A stretch of DNA of 64,000 nt, from positions 226,001-290,000 of the forward strand of contig NZ_QWVS01000013.1 in assembly GCF_003570725.1 (NCBI RefSeq), in the 5' to 3' direction. The translations under genes and the position numbers were made by a program. The stretch is from Peribacillus asahii. Lineage in GTDB: Bacteria > Bacillota > Bacilli > Bacillales > DSM-1321. Positions 48,661 through 57,788 of this stretch are shown here, one piece after another; positions within the stretch are counted from its first letter, which is position 1; each line of letters starts with the position of its first letter. A model generated the notes under the pieces. That model was given only the letters and a program-made list of their open reading frames with translations. It was not told the DNA's origin and ran no database searches.

Positions 48661-50070
48661 CTATCGTTTTAAATTAACAAGCTCCTGTAGGATTTCATCA
48701 GATGTTGTGATAACTTTTGTGTTTGATTGGAATGCACGCTGTGTTACGATCATTTCTGTGAATTCTTCTGATAAATCGACATTCGACATTTCAAGAGAAC
48801 CAGAACGAATGGTCCCACGTCCATCTCCAGCAATACTAATATCCGCTGTACCCGAGTTAATCGACTCTTGGAACGTATTTCCTGCTGTTTTCATTAATCC
48901 AGATGAATTACTAAATTTAGCAATCGCTAGTTGACCTAATGTTACAACTAAACCATTTGAATACACTCCATTGATTTCCCCAGAAGAACCGAAATTGAAG
49001 CTTTCTAGTTTACCTTGGGCATTGCCATCAGGATTAATTGAAGCTGTAGTCGTCCCTTTATTTTCCATAAGATTTGTAAAATCTAATGTAAATGTTGAAT
49101 TTAAAACCTCACTAACCCCATCCGGAGGAGTGGTCACAGATTTACCACTTGCATCTGTATAAGGAGGATAAGTAGGGATACCCGTTCCCCCATTATAAAC
49201 CGTACTTATTTGTCCATCAGACCACTTTGTTACCTTTACTGTAGCTGTGGCCGTTGTTGCTGTAGCCGGTACAGAAGTACCATTTACTGCTGTTATTTTA
49301 CCATTTGAGAATGTGAAATTTGCCAATTTTCCAGTTGGTGCTGGCGGATTAACCCAATCTACTGGTTTTGGATTTGGTGTAGCAATAGCATCATCGGACT
49401 TACTAGGATCATTTAGATAAGCTCCCCACGTTTTCCCATCAATATTTTTCATAAAGTAGACTGTTAAACTCTCCGCTTTTCCTTCTTTATTCGTTACTTT
49501 GATTTGTTGCGTAAAAACTGATGCAGCACCCGGTGTGGAATCAGCTGATAAATTATCTTTAAACGTGATTTTCTTAGTTGCTACAGCCGGCATAAGTGCG
49601 TTCACATTCACCGATACATCATCATAATCGTTTGTGACATTTCCATCTGCGTCCACTTTAAATGCTTGTACTTTTAATCCATCCGAAGTAACAAGTGTTC
49701 CGTTATCATCTAAGTAAAAGTTCCCCGCACGCGTGTAGAATTCAGCATCACCATTTTTGACAACAAAGTAGCCGTCTCCTGAAATTGCGAGGTCTTGATC
49801 GCGACTCGTGTTTTGTAAACTTGATTGCGTATGAATAGTATCAATTGATGCAATTGCAGAGCCTAGACCTACTTGCTTAGCGTTTGTTCCTCCTCTATTT
49901 TCTGTCGCTGCGCTAGCTCCTGCAATCGTTTGATTCATTGTATCACTAAACGTAACACGGCTTTTTTTAAACCCATATGTATTGACATTGGCAATATTAT
50001 TCCCGATTACATCCAGTTTTGTTTGCATATTTTTTAATCCACTAATACCAGAGTACATTGAACGAAGCAT
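48661..50070 (-). CDS. flgE: Flagellar hook protein FlgE
   Basis: The major hook subunit. The 469-residue protein has the conserved N-terminal rod/hook motif (MLRSMYSGISGLKNMQTKLDV then GNNIANVNTYGFKKSR) and the C-terminal helix segment (SNVDLSEEFTEMIVTQRAFQSN). It is much longer than B. subtilis FlgE (about 264 residues). The extra length is a central, surface-type region (about 130-370) rich in Thr, Ala, Pro and Asn. The position between flgD and swrD and the length argue for hook rather than distal rod protein; the B. subtilis gene was once called flgG. Confidence 0.93.
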   Translation of the reverse strand: MLRSMYSGISGLKNMQTKLDVIGNNIANVNTYGFKKSRVTFSDTMNQTIAGASAATENRGGTNAKQVGLGSAIASIDTIHTQSSLQNTSRDQDLAISGDGYFVVKNGDAEFYTRAGNFYLDDNGTLVTSDGLKVQAFKVDADGNVTNDYDDVSVNVNALMPAVATKKITFKDNLSADSTPGAASVFTQQIKVTNKEGKAESLTVYFMKNIDGKTWGAYLNDPSKSDDAIATPNPKPVDWVNPPAPTGKLANFTFSNGKITAVNGTSVPATATTATATVKVTKWSDGQISTVYNGGTGIPTYPPYTDASGKSVTTPPDGVSEVLNSTFTLDFTNLMENKGTTTASINPDGNAQGKLESFNFGSSGEINGVYSNGLVVTLGQLAIAKFSNSSGLMKTAGNTFQESINSGTADISIAGDGRGTIRSGSLEMSNVDLSEEFTEMIVTQRAFQSNTKVITTSDEILQELVNLKR

Positions 50071-50221
50071 CTTTTCATTTCCCCTTTCGATTATTGACTG
50101 CCTCTAGAGCAATCATGGCTCTCTCTTAAAAGATTAGGCCTATTTATCCAACAAAATCTCACTCGTAATACCGGTAGAGATTTATGTAATAATTGGTTAA
50201 AACCTTGTTTGTCTCATCTCT

Positions 50222-50854
50222 TTATTTACTCGCAATTTTAATCAATTGATCACTCGTAAGCTTTGTCCCTTTTTCATCATCTACTTCATAGAGAAGTTTA
50301 TTATTACTCATTAAGACAGAACGAATTAACCCTGACAATTCATTTCCATCTTCATCTTGCCAGGTTACTTGTTTTCCAATTAATTCACTGCCTGTCGCAA
50401 GGCTATTAGAAGGAATGCTATGTACTTCTGAAATATTCCCTGGCTCTAATTTCGTGCCATCTTCAAGAAAAAAGTATACGCTGTCTCCTTTATACTGCAC
50501 AGATTGGATTACACCCGTTCCTTCCTTAATTATTGCTTCCTCACTATCTCCACTTTCTTCAACTGAGTGCCATTTGATTTCCTTACCAACAAATGTACTA
50601 TAATTAAGCAAGTCACTTTGCTTATTATTTTCAATCAGTGTATCGAGTTTAGAACCAATATTAATCATTTGTTCCATAGTCGAGAAGGTAGCCATTTGTG
50701 CAATAAATTCACCGTTATCCATCGGACTGCTTGGGTCTTGATTTTGCAGTTGAGTAATAAGTAGCTTTAGAAAATCGTCTTTTCCTAATGCATCTCCTAC
50801 TTTTCTTTCTTGCACATTATTAGACAGTAAAAGCGATGTATCAATTGTGGTCAT
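50222..50854 (-). CDS. flgD: Flagellar hook assembly (capping) protein FlgD
   Basis: The hook cap that guides FlgE polymerisation. The 210-residue protein has the family N-terminus GKDDFLKLLITQLQNQDP followed by MDNGEFIAQMATFSTMEQ, and a C-terminal beta-rich domain. It follows fliK and precedes flgE, with a 150-base gap that holds only the flgE ribosome-binding site and a weak hairpin. Confidence 0.95.
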   Translation of the reverse strand: MTTIDTSLLLSNNVQERKVGDALGKDDFLKLLITQLQNQDPSSPMDNGEFIAQMATFSTMEQMINIGSKLDTLIENNKQSDLLNYSTFVGKEIKWHSVEESGDSEEAIIKEGTGVIQSVQYKGDSVYFFLEDGTKLEPGNISEVHSIPSNSLATGSELIGKQVTWQDEDGNELSGLIRSVLMSNNKLLYEVDDEKGTKLTSDQLIKIASK

Positions 50855-50864
50855 TATTCTTCAC

Positions 50865-53594
50865 CTATACTTCTATATTTAATAAAGCTTCTGCAAAACT
50901 CTCAGTAAAATCCGTTTCTGAATCAGCTTCGCTTTCATTTTGCTGCGCTTGTTGCTGTCGTTGTTCATTCGCTTCGTTATCTCGCTGTGCAAAGCGCTCA
51001 GAGTTAAACGTGCTAATTTGCTGAGAAATTTCAATTTTCTCTACTTGAATGTTTTGGTTAGTAAAAGCCTGCTTTAAACTTTGCAACTGATGTTCAAGCA
51101 GTTCTTTTGCTTGCGCAGTCGTTGCTAAAATTTTAGCTACCATCGCACCTTCTTTTTGAATCAACTCAATTCGAAGTGAACCTAAATGCTCTGGGTTTAA
51201 GCGAATGAACAATTTTTGAATGCCATTTGCTTTTGAGAAATTCGCTTTACTTAAAATAGTTTCAAACGATTTAACAAATTGCTCAGCATCGACAGTTTGA
51301 TCATTTTTACCCATATTTAACACAAATTGTTCAAGTTTCGTCATTTGAAATGGTAACGAAGAGCTTTGTATGTTTAGCTCTGCTGTTTTTAACGTTACAT
51401 CGCTACTCGTTTCTTCGGAGCTATCACTATTAGAAATCACGAATCGGGCATAAGCCTGTTTTATAACCTCTAAAGACTTATTTCTATCATTTTCTAATAA
51501 AGCAGCAACTAATGTTTCTGTCACTACTTTTAGTGCATCCTTATTATTCAATCCTTTTTGCGGTTTTCCAGTAATGAACTCTAGCAGGTTTTTGATTTCC
51601 TTTTGCAGTATAGTTTCATCTTCTGTTACACCTTGCCTCGCGGTTAGTAACTCTTGCAGTTTAGCCAGTTGCAGCTCATTCGCTGTACTCGTTAAATCCA
51701 GCTTCGACCACTCTTTCACAGCTTCAAGCTCTGCTTCGTTACTCAGAATTTCTTTCGAAAAGTCGACAGCACTATTCAAAAGCGTTTGATTCCTTTCGTG
51801 AGGTGCTATTTGATCATTAAACACTTCTTGTGAATTGTTGTTATACGATTCAGTAGAAATACGTGTAAACAATGGTCTATCGTTTTCTAATAAGGGCGCA
51901 AAGGAGGTTTCGGTCGCCGCTTTCCGTAAATCTGTATTTACTCCTTTTTGCAACATAGCTTCATTTGCATCTTCTTTTATACCTTGATGCGCGGTTAGTA
52001 ACTCTTGCAGTTTGACCAGTTGCAACTCATTCGCCGTATCCGTTAAATCTAATCCCAACTGCTTTTTCACATCAAAAGCTTCCAATTGTTTTAATGTCAT
52101 ATATAGCTTAGGCGATATGTTATCCAGTACCTCTTTCACCACTTCAATCTTTGCTTCGCTGCTCTGAACTTCTTTTGAAAAGTCCACAGCACTGCGCGGA
52201 AACGTTTGAGTCCTTTTCTGAACTACCACTTGACCATTAAATACTTCTTGTGAATTGTTAGAAATACTTCTAAATAACGGTCCACCGTTTTCTAATAAGG
52301 ATGCAGAAGCGGTTTCCACTGCCGCCTTTTGTGAATCTGTATTTACCCCTTTTTGCAGTTTTTCGGCAATCGATTCCAGCAGGTTACTAATCTCACTTTG
52401 CAGCATAGCTTCATCTTCTGTTTCACCTTGCTGTACAGGGAGTACCTCTTGAAGTTTAGCAAGCTTTAACACATTCGCTATATCTGTTAAATCAAGCCTT
52501 TTCCACTCTTTCACATCTAAAGCTTCCAATTGTTTTAGTGCCTCATATAGATCGGGTGATAGATTGCGAAGCATCTCTGTAATCGTTTTAAGCTCTATTT
52601 GGTTGCTCGGAACTTCTTTCGAAAAGTCCACAGCACTATTCAGAAACATTGGAGTACTTTCTTGAGGCGCCACTTGACTATTATTCAGTACTTCTTGTGA
52701 ACTCTTAGACCATTCAGTGGAAATGCTAGTGAATAACGGTCTATCGTTTACAAGGGCGATTTCTGTCACTGCTCTTCGTGACTCCTTATTTAACCCTTTT
52801 CGCAGTTTCTCAGCAATAGATTCTAACAGACTTTTGATTTCTTTATGCATCCCAACTTGATCTTCTGTTGCATCTTGCTTGCCGGTTAGTAATTCTTGAA
52901 GTTTGGCTATGTATAACACATTCACTGTCCCTGTTAAATCAAGCTTCGACCACTCTTTCATATCCAAAGCTTCCAATTGTTTTAATGCCGTATATAGATC
53001 AAGTGAAATGTCAGTCAATACCTCTCCAAAGTCTTCTAGCTCTAATTGGCTACTCTCGACTTCTTTCAAACGTTCAATCGAATTGTTTGAAAACAGTTGA
53101 TAGATACCTTGATTTTCTACTGAATCGCTTTGCCTTTCTAGTGATTGTAATTCCGTAGAAATACCAGTGAATAGTAATCCGCCGTTTTCCTCTTCTTTTG
53201 GCGGCACACTAACTTGTACAATACTCGTAAAAAATTCTGCTACCGCCGTTTCATCTTCACCATTTAACTTTAACAACAATTGCAATAATGCATTCTGTTC
53301 AGTGAAACTTTCATTCAATAACAGTTCTTCTGCTACTATACCGCCGCCCTCTACTTCCGCTAAACTACCAATCTCTAAAAACTGAACTACGTCTTCGATA
53401 ACAGATATTTGATCTTCTGAAAATACTTGTTGTTGTTCAAACTGAGGTTCCTTCTCTACCATTTCAGTCAACATTGCACTATCTAAAACAGCACCAAACT
53501 TTCCTGCTTCACTAGATGTAGACGCTTGAGAAGCTACTAGTGTTGAAGTGGAAGGACTGACAATTGGCAGCATCGCGAACATAGCTGAGTTCAT
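50865..53594 (-). CDS. fliK: Flagellar hook-length control protein FliK, expanded by repeats
   Basis: FliK is an exported ruler that measures hook length and triggers the FlhB substrate switch. The C-terminal core is typical: FIRLNPEHLGSLRIELIQKEG, then a helix (ELLEHQLQSLKQAF) and a glutamine-rich tail. The protein has about 909 residues against roughly 490 in B. subtilis. Four degenerate tandem repeats of about 130-155 residues (about residues 138-702) account for much of this. The ATG at 53594 has AAGGGGG nine bases upstream; the in-frame GTG at 53606 overlaps that site. Frame is open throughout, so the expansion is coding and not a misassembly-induced break. Confidence 0.93.
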   Translation of the reverse strand: MNSAMFAMLPIVSPSTSTLVASQASTSSEAGKFGAVLDSAMLTEMVEKEPQFEQQQVFSEDQISVIEDVVQFLEIGSLAEVEGGGIVAEELLLNESFTEQNALLQLLLKLNGEDETAVAEFFTSIVQVSVPPKEEENGGLLFTGISTELQSLERQSDSVENQGIYQLFSNNSIERLKEVESSQLELEDFGEVLTDISLDLYTALKQLEALDMKEWSKLDLTGTVNVLYIAKLQELLTGKQDATEDQVGMHKEIKSLLESIAEKLRKGLNKESRRAVTEIALVNDRPLFTSISTEWSKSSQEVLNNSQVAPQESTPMFLNSAVDFSKEVPSNQIELKTITEMLRNLSPDLYEALKQLEALDVKEWKRLDLTDIANVLKLAKLQEVLPVQQGETEDEAMLQSEISNLLESIAEKLQKGVNTDSQKAAVETASASLLENGGPLFRSISNNSQEVFNGQVVVQKRTQTFPRSAVDFSKEVQSSEAKIEVVKEVLDNISPKLYMTLKQLEAFDVKKQLGLDLTDTANELQLVKLQELLTAHQGIKEDANEAMLQKGVNTDLRKAATETSFAPLLENDRPLFTRISTESYNNNSQEVFNDQIAPHERNQTLLNSAVDFSKEILSNEAELEAVKEWSKLDLTSTANELQLAKLQELLTARQGVTEDETILQKEIKNLLEFITGKPQKGLNNKDALKVVTETLVAALLENDRNKSLEVIKQAYARFVISNSDSSEETSSDVTLKTAELNIQSSSLPFQMTKLEQFVLNMGKNDQTVDAEQFVKSFETILSKANFSKANGIQKLFIRLNPEHLGSLRIELIQKEGAMVAKILATTAQAKELLEHQLQSLKQAFTNQNIQVEKIEISQQISTFNSERFAQRDNEANEQRQQQAQQNESEADSETDFTESFAEALLNIEV
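51489..53183 (-). repeat. Four degenerate tandem repeats inside fliK
   Basis: Units at about 53183-52746, 52745-52287, 52286-51882 and 51881-51489. Each starts with a version of DRPLFTRISTE, and three contain SAVDFSKE. Most contain LYxALKQLEALDVKEW. All have LDLTxxANxLxLAKLQELLT, and they end near KxLNxxxxxAVTE. Unit 3 lacks the NLLESIAEKL block and unit 4 lacks the ALKQLEALD block. The similarity is visible in the DNA as well. Confidence 0.9.
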
Positions 53595-53615
53595 ATCCTG
53601 TTTCACCCCCTTTGA

Positions 53616-54227
53616 TCAAGACTGTGATTGTAATTTTTTTGTTAGGCGGGCAGCATCTTCAGGATCCATTTGTTCTAATACTTTGGCTAGAGTTGCTGGT
53701 TTCAAATTAGCGAGAATCTGGATAGCATCATCGTCACTCATTTGTGTAATAATCGGCGCTGCTTTTTTAGCTGACATCGTTTCATATGTTTTTACAATTT
53801 CCTTAGTTTCTACATCGCTTGTCGTTTGAGTTTGTTTGAATTCATTGATTTCTTTTTGAAGTTGTTCTTTTTCGGCCTCTATCTTTTGAAGATTTTTATC
53901 GCGACTATCAATGATGCTCTCTAGAGACTGAATTTCTGCCTCTTTGTCTTTAATCTCTGCTTGAAGGTCAACAATTTTTTGATTATAGTCTGTAGTTGTT
54001 TTTTCTTTTTGTTTTTCATCCGTTTGAAAAACTGGCATGGAAATCTTATCTGAAATCTCCTTCGTTTTTTCAAATACATTTACACCATAGTAAGTCATGA
54101 CAATGATTGTAACCAAAATGGAAAAGATGACAGGAATGACGATAGCAAATAGAAACCATTGAATTTTTCCCGATTTCTGTTCTTCTAGTGCAACGTCTTC
54201 AATGTTTTGTTTAGCTTTTCGAGCCAC
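53616..54227 (-). CDS. ylxF: YlxF, MotE/MgtE-N-like flagellar operon protein
   Basis: A 203-residue protein with one membrane helix (about 24-46), a long coiled coil (about 80-135) and a C-terminal domain like the MgtE N domain (SAKKAAPIITQMSDDDAIQIL, then MDPEDAARLTKKL). The architecture resembles MotE, a FliG-like-fold chaperone of MotC in other bacteria. B. subtilis ylxF occupies the same fliJ-fliK interval and its role is not well defined. Confidence 0.88.
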   Translation of the reverse strand: MARKAKQNIEDVALEEQKSGKIQWFLFAIVIPVIFSILVTIIVMTYYGVNVFEKTKEISDKISMPVFQTDEKQKEKTTTDYNQKIVDLQAEIKDKEAEIQSLESIIDSRDKNLQKIEAEKEQLQKEINEFKQTQTTSDVETKEIVKTYETMSAKKAAPIITQMSDDDAIQILANLKPATLAKVLEQMDPEDAARLTKKLQSQS

Positions 54228-54240
54228 TTTAGCCCCCCCC

Positions 54241-54681
54241 CTATCCCTTGCTTAAAAACTGCTGGATAGAAATCTCATCCATCTGTTTATTTTCAGCTTC
54301 CTTTACAACTTCTAGGAATTTTTGAAAGTCTTTTTCTTTTATTTTTTCATATTTTTTTACTTCGATGTTTTTTTCCTTCAATCTTTCCTGTTGAAGATTC
54401 ATCCTGTAGCGTGCTTCAATAACATCTTTTTGACATTGCTCAATCAACCTCTCTAAATTCCCCATAAAAAGCTGGTTGTGACGAATTTCTTGGACAGAAA
54501 GGCCTGAAGTCAACTTTACTTGCTGATAATCAAGCAGTTCTTCTTTTTTCTTCAACAATTTGTAAAGCTTCTCAGCTACCTGTTCAAAATTTTTCAGCGC
54601 TTCATTATATGCCGTACGTGCATCGCTTTTTTCCTTTTCCTTGATGGTTAATATCTTTTCAAATTTATATTGGTAGATCAT
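54241..54681 (-). CDS. fliJ: Flagellar export ATPase stalk protein FliJ
   Basis: The coiled-coil stalk of the FliI ATPase that connects to FlhA. The 146-residue protein is almost wholly helical (YKFEKILTIKEKEKSDARTAY to EISIQQF-like end). The ATG at 54681 is favoured because AGGTG lies about 7 bases upstream; a nearer ATG (54687) would be too close. It begins just past the fliI stop. Confidence 0.92.
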   Translation of the reverse strand: MIYQYKFEKILTIKEKEKSDARTAYNEALKNFEQVAEKLYKLLKKKEELLDYQQVKLTSGLSVQEIRHNQLFMGNLERLIEQCQKDVIEARYRMNLQQERLKEKNIEVKKYEKIKEKDFQKFLEVVKEAENKQMDEISIQQFLSKG

Positions 54682-54683
54682 TT

Positions 54684-56006
54684 TCATTCACCTTTTCCCA
54701 TCAACTGTATAAGGTTGTCAATACTTTCTTCCTTTGTCGCTTTTTCATGCGTCCCTTGCTTTAAAAAAGATAAAATAGCAGGATAGCGTTTAATTGACTC
54801 ATCAATTGTCTTCGAAGAACCTCGTTTATAAGCTCCAATATTAATTAAATCTTCTGATTCTAAATACGTTGCTAAATTCGCTCGTAATTGCTCAGCTGCC
54901 TTCTTATGTTCAGTACCAACGATATTATTCATAACGCGACTCACACTCTTCAATGCGTTAAGCGCTGGAAACTGACCTTTGTTTGCTAGCTGCCTGTCCA
55001 ATACAAAGTGCCCATCAAGTATTCCACGCACAGCATCCGCAATCGGCTCATTCATGTCATCCCCATCAACAAGCACTGTATAAAAAGCAGTAATCGTTCC
55101 AAGTTGATTCGTACCCGTTCTTTCTAAAAGACGCGGCAATATCGCAAAGACAGATGGCGTATATCCCTTTGTTGTCGGCGGTTCGCCCACAGCTAAGCCA
55201 ATCTCACGCTGAGCCATCGCCACCCGAGTAACAGAGTCCATCATTAACATGACATTCAAGCCCTTATCACGGAAATACTCAGCAATCGCTGTTGCAGCAA
55301 GCGCCCCTTTAATACGCATTAATGCTGGTTGATCACTTGTTGCTACAACAATGATAGACCGTGCTAAGCCTTCTGGACCTAAGTCTTTTTCGATAAACTC
55401 ACGCACCTCTCGACCACGCTCTCCAATTAACGCAATAACATTTAAATCTGCGGTGGTGTTTCTCGCTACCATCCCAAGAAGCGTACTTTTCCCAACACCG
55501 CTCCCTGCAAAGATTCCTACACGCTGTCCTTTCCCAACTGTTAGCAAACTATCAATCATACGAACCCCTACATCGATTGGCTCAGAAATAGGTGGACGCG
55601 TCATCGGGTTAGGTGGATCTTGATCAATCGCTACAGAAGCCAATCCTTTCGGAAGAATCGAGCTATCAATCGGCTGTCCAAGCGGATCCACAACTTTCCC
55701 GATTAGACCGCTTCCCACTTTAATTTCTAATGTACGACCGCATCCTTCTACAATTGCTCCTGGAGAAATATCATTGACGGCTGTAAATGGCATAAGAATG
55801 ACCATTTCATCACGAAAACCGACAACTTCTGCTAAAATTCTTTTTTTATGTTGACGAACACCGGTATGAATGTAGCAAATATCTCCAATCGCACTTTCAG
55901 GACCTTGAGATTCAATCATTAACCCTACAACCCGTTTTACACGGCCATAGTGCTTAAACGTACCAAGTTCATCAATTAGCGGTATCAGGTCAATCGCTTT
56001 CATCAT
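54684..56006 (-). CDS. fliI: Flagellum-specific ATPase FliI
   Basis: An F1-beta-like ATPase that energises flagellar export. The 440-residue protein has Walker A GIFAGSGVGKSTLLGM near residue 165, the Walker B region NVMLMMDSVTRVAMAQRE and GYTPSVFAILPRLLERTG. Its start overlaps the fliH stop (ATGA). Confidence 0.97.
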   Translation of the reverse strand: MMKAIDLIPLIDELGTFKHYGRVKRVVGLMIESQGPESAIGDICYIHTGVRQHKKRILAEVVGFRDEMVILMPFTAVNDISPGAIVEGCGRTLEIKVGSGLIGKVVDPLGQPIDSSILPKGLASVAIDQDPPNPMTRPPISEPIDVGVRMIDSLLTVGKGQRVGIFAGSGVGKSTLLGMVARNTTADLNVIALIGERGREVREFIEKDLGPEGLARSIIVVATSDQPALMRIKGALAATAIAEYFRDKGLNVMLMMDSVTRVAMAQREIGLAVGEPPTTKGYTPSVFAILPRLLERTGTNQLGTITAFYTVLVDGDDMNEPIADAVRGILDGHFVLDRQLANKGQFPALNALKSVSRVMNNIVGTEHKKAAEQLRANLATYLESEDLINIGAYKRGSSKTIDESIKRYPAILSFLKQGTHEKATKEESIDNLIQLMGKGE

Positions 56007-56764
56007 GATTCCCCTTCTAATAATTCCGTCAGTTTATCTTTCATTTCTCGAAGTTGACTATCGACACTTGCATCGATTCTCCCGCTTTCAGATTCAATGA
56101 TACAGCTGCTTTCTGCCAATTCATCATTAGGATAGACGTATAAATCCGTGTTCTTCGGAAAGATTGCTTCAAGCTCCTCTTTATGAGAAAGAATGAACGG
56201 ATACTGACTTGGATGTATATGAAGTTGTACTTCGCGATTCTCCCTCGCCTCTTTAATTGCCCGTTTCACCATCGAGAAAAAGCCCTCTTCATTCTCCTTT
56301 AATTCATATCCAATAATTTTACCAGCCACTTTCATCGCAAGTTCTAAAATAACAGGCTCCGCTGCTTCAATTTGTTTGCTGTATTCTTGTTTAGACAGTT
56401 CCACAATTTCCTTGGCATAAGCAATCGCTTCAGCTGTCTCCCTATATCCTTTTTGTACCCCGTCCTCTATTCCTTGCTGATAGCCCTCTTTTTGGGCTTG
56501 CTCCATGTACATTGGTCTTTCTTCTTGTTCCCAATAAACCCTTGCCTGTTCTATCTCGTTTTTAATCATGGCTGCTTGTTCGTTTGCTTGTTGAACTAGC
56601 CATTCAGCCTGTCTCTCAGCTTGTTCTAACAATTCATGTAGCGTTGTCTCATCGATTACTGCCGCCTGTTCTTCATGTTCTGAATGAATGACGGGAAACG
56701 GGCGGATGTTAATCGTTTTTCCAACTTGTTCTTTCGCTTGAAATGATTTAATAATCCTAGACAA
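56003..56764 (-). CDS. fliH: Flagellar export ATPase regulator FliH
   Basis: The peripheral stalk that binds FliI and targets it to the C ring. The protein of about 253 residues is mainly helical, with a Glu/Gln-rich coiled coil (about 45-130) and a C-terminal FliH domain (VILELAMKVAGKIIG, HIHPSQYPF). I start at the TTG 56764, giving LSRIIKSFQ like the B. subtilis protein, with GGAGGAG upstream. It overlaps the fliG end by 8 bases. A longer frame to 56863 would run far into fliG. Confidence 0.92.
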   Translation of the reverse strand: MSRIIKSFQAKEQVGKTINIRPFPVIHSEHEEQAAVIDETTLHELLEQAERQAEWLVQQANEQAAMIKNEIEQARVYWEQEERPMYMEQAQKEGYQQGIEDGVQKGYRETAEAIAYAKEIVELSKQEYSKQIEAAEPVILELAMKVAGKIIGYELKENEEGFFSMVKRAIKEARENREVQLHIHPSQYPFILSHKEELEAIFPKNTDLYVYPNDELAESSCIIESESGRIDASVDSQLREMKDKLTELLEGES

Positions 56765-57776
56765 TAATATCATCTCCTCCGCCACGAGCGATGACGACCT
56801 CACCTGCTTCTTCCAGGCGGCGGATAACAGCAACAATACGGGATTGTGCTTCTTCGACATCACGTAATCTTACAGGTCCCATATATTCCATTTCTTCCTG
56901 GAACGTTTCCACCATTCGTTTAGACATATTGCGGAATACAATTTCTTTTACTTCTTCACTTGCCACTTTAAGAGCAAGCTTTAAATCTTCATTATCTGAT
57001 TCACGAATAACACGTTGAATCGCTCTTCCATCCAACGTAACAATATCTTCGAAAACAAACATGCGTTTTTTAATTTCCTCAGCCAATTCAGGATCTTGAA
57101 TTTCAAGTGCATCGAGAATCGTTCGTTCCGTAGCGCGATCCACACCGTTTAAGACATCTACAACCGCTTCAACACCACCTGTTTGCGTATAATCTTGCGT
57201 CACAGTAGCTGATAGTTTTCTCTCCAGAATTTGTTCTACTTCATTAATAATCTCTGGTGATGTACTATCCATTAAAGCGATTCGTCTAGCAACATCTGCT
57301 TGCATCTCTTGTGGCAGCTCCGATAAGATTTGCCCCGCTTGTGTCGCTTCCAAATACGATAAAATCAAAGCAATTGTTTGTGGATGCTCGTTTTGAATAA
57401 AGTTTAAAATTTGCCCTGGTTCAGCTTTTCGAGCAAAATCAAACGGACGTACCTGCAGTGAAGAAGTAAGACGATTAATAATTGCTGCTGCTTGCTCTTC
57501 CCCTAACGCTTTCTCAAGCACTTGTTTCGCATAACCAATTCCGCCTTGAGAAATATAATCTTGCGCCAGCGCAATATTATGAAACTCTTCTAATACTTCT
57601 TCTTTTTCCTTTGAATCTACTTTTCTTACACTAGAGATTTCAAGAGTCAACCTTTCAATTTCCTCTTCAGAAAGATGTTTATAGACCGATGCAGAAACAT
57701 CCGGACCTAAGGAAATCAGGAGGATGGCTGCTTTTTGTTTCCCTGTTAATTCACCTTTTTTCTTTTTCCCTGTCAC
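56757..57776 (-). CDS. fliG: Flagellar motor switch protein FliG
   Basis: The rotor protein that contacts the stators and generates torque. The protein of about 339 residues has the N-terminal FliF-binding domain (TGKQKAAILLISLGPDVSA), the middle EHPQ motif (NEHPQTIALILSYL) and the C-terminal torque helix (FVFEDIVTLDGRAIQRVIRE), with the charged residues conserved. The GTG at 57776 has GGAGG eight bases upstream; the ATG at 57782 is only 2 bases from it and is the alternative. Confidence 0.97.
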   Translation of the reverse strand: MTGKKKKGELTGKQKAAILLISLGPDVSASVYKHLSEEEIERLTLEISSVRKVDSKEKEEVLEEFHNIALAQDYISQGGIGYAKQVLEKALGEEQAAAIINRLTSSLQVRPFDFARKAEPGQILNFIQNEHPQTIALILSYLEATQAGQILSELPQEMQADVARRIALMDSTSPEIINEVEQILERKLSATVTQDYTQTGGVEAVVDVLNGVDRATERTILDALEIQDPELAEEIKKRMFVFEDIVTLDGRAIQRVIRESDNEDLKLALKVASEEVKEIVFRNMSKRMVETFQEEMEYMGPVRLRDVEEAQSRIVAVIRRLEEAGEVVIARGGGDDIIV

Positions 57777-57788
57777 CTGCATCGCCTC

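Noticed and set aside
56003-56863. Longer FliH starting at 56863
   Set aside because: It would overlap fliG by about 100 bases; the TTG at 56764 gives the family N-terminus and has a good ribosome-binding site.
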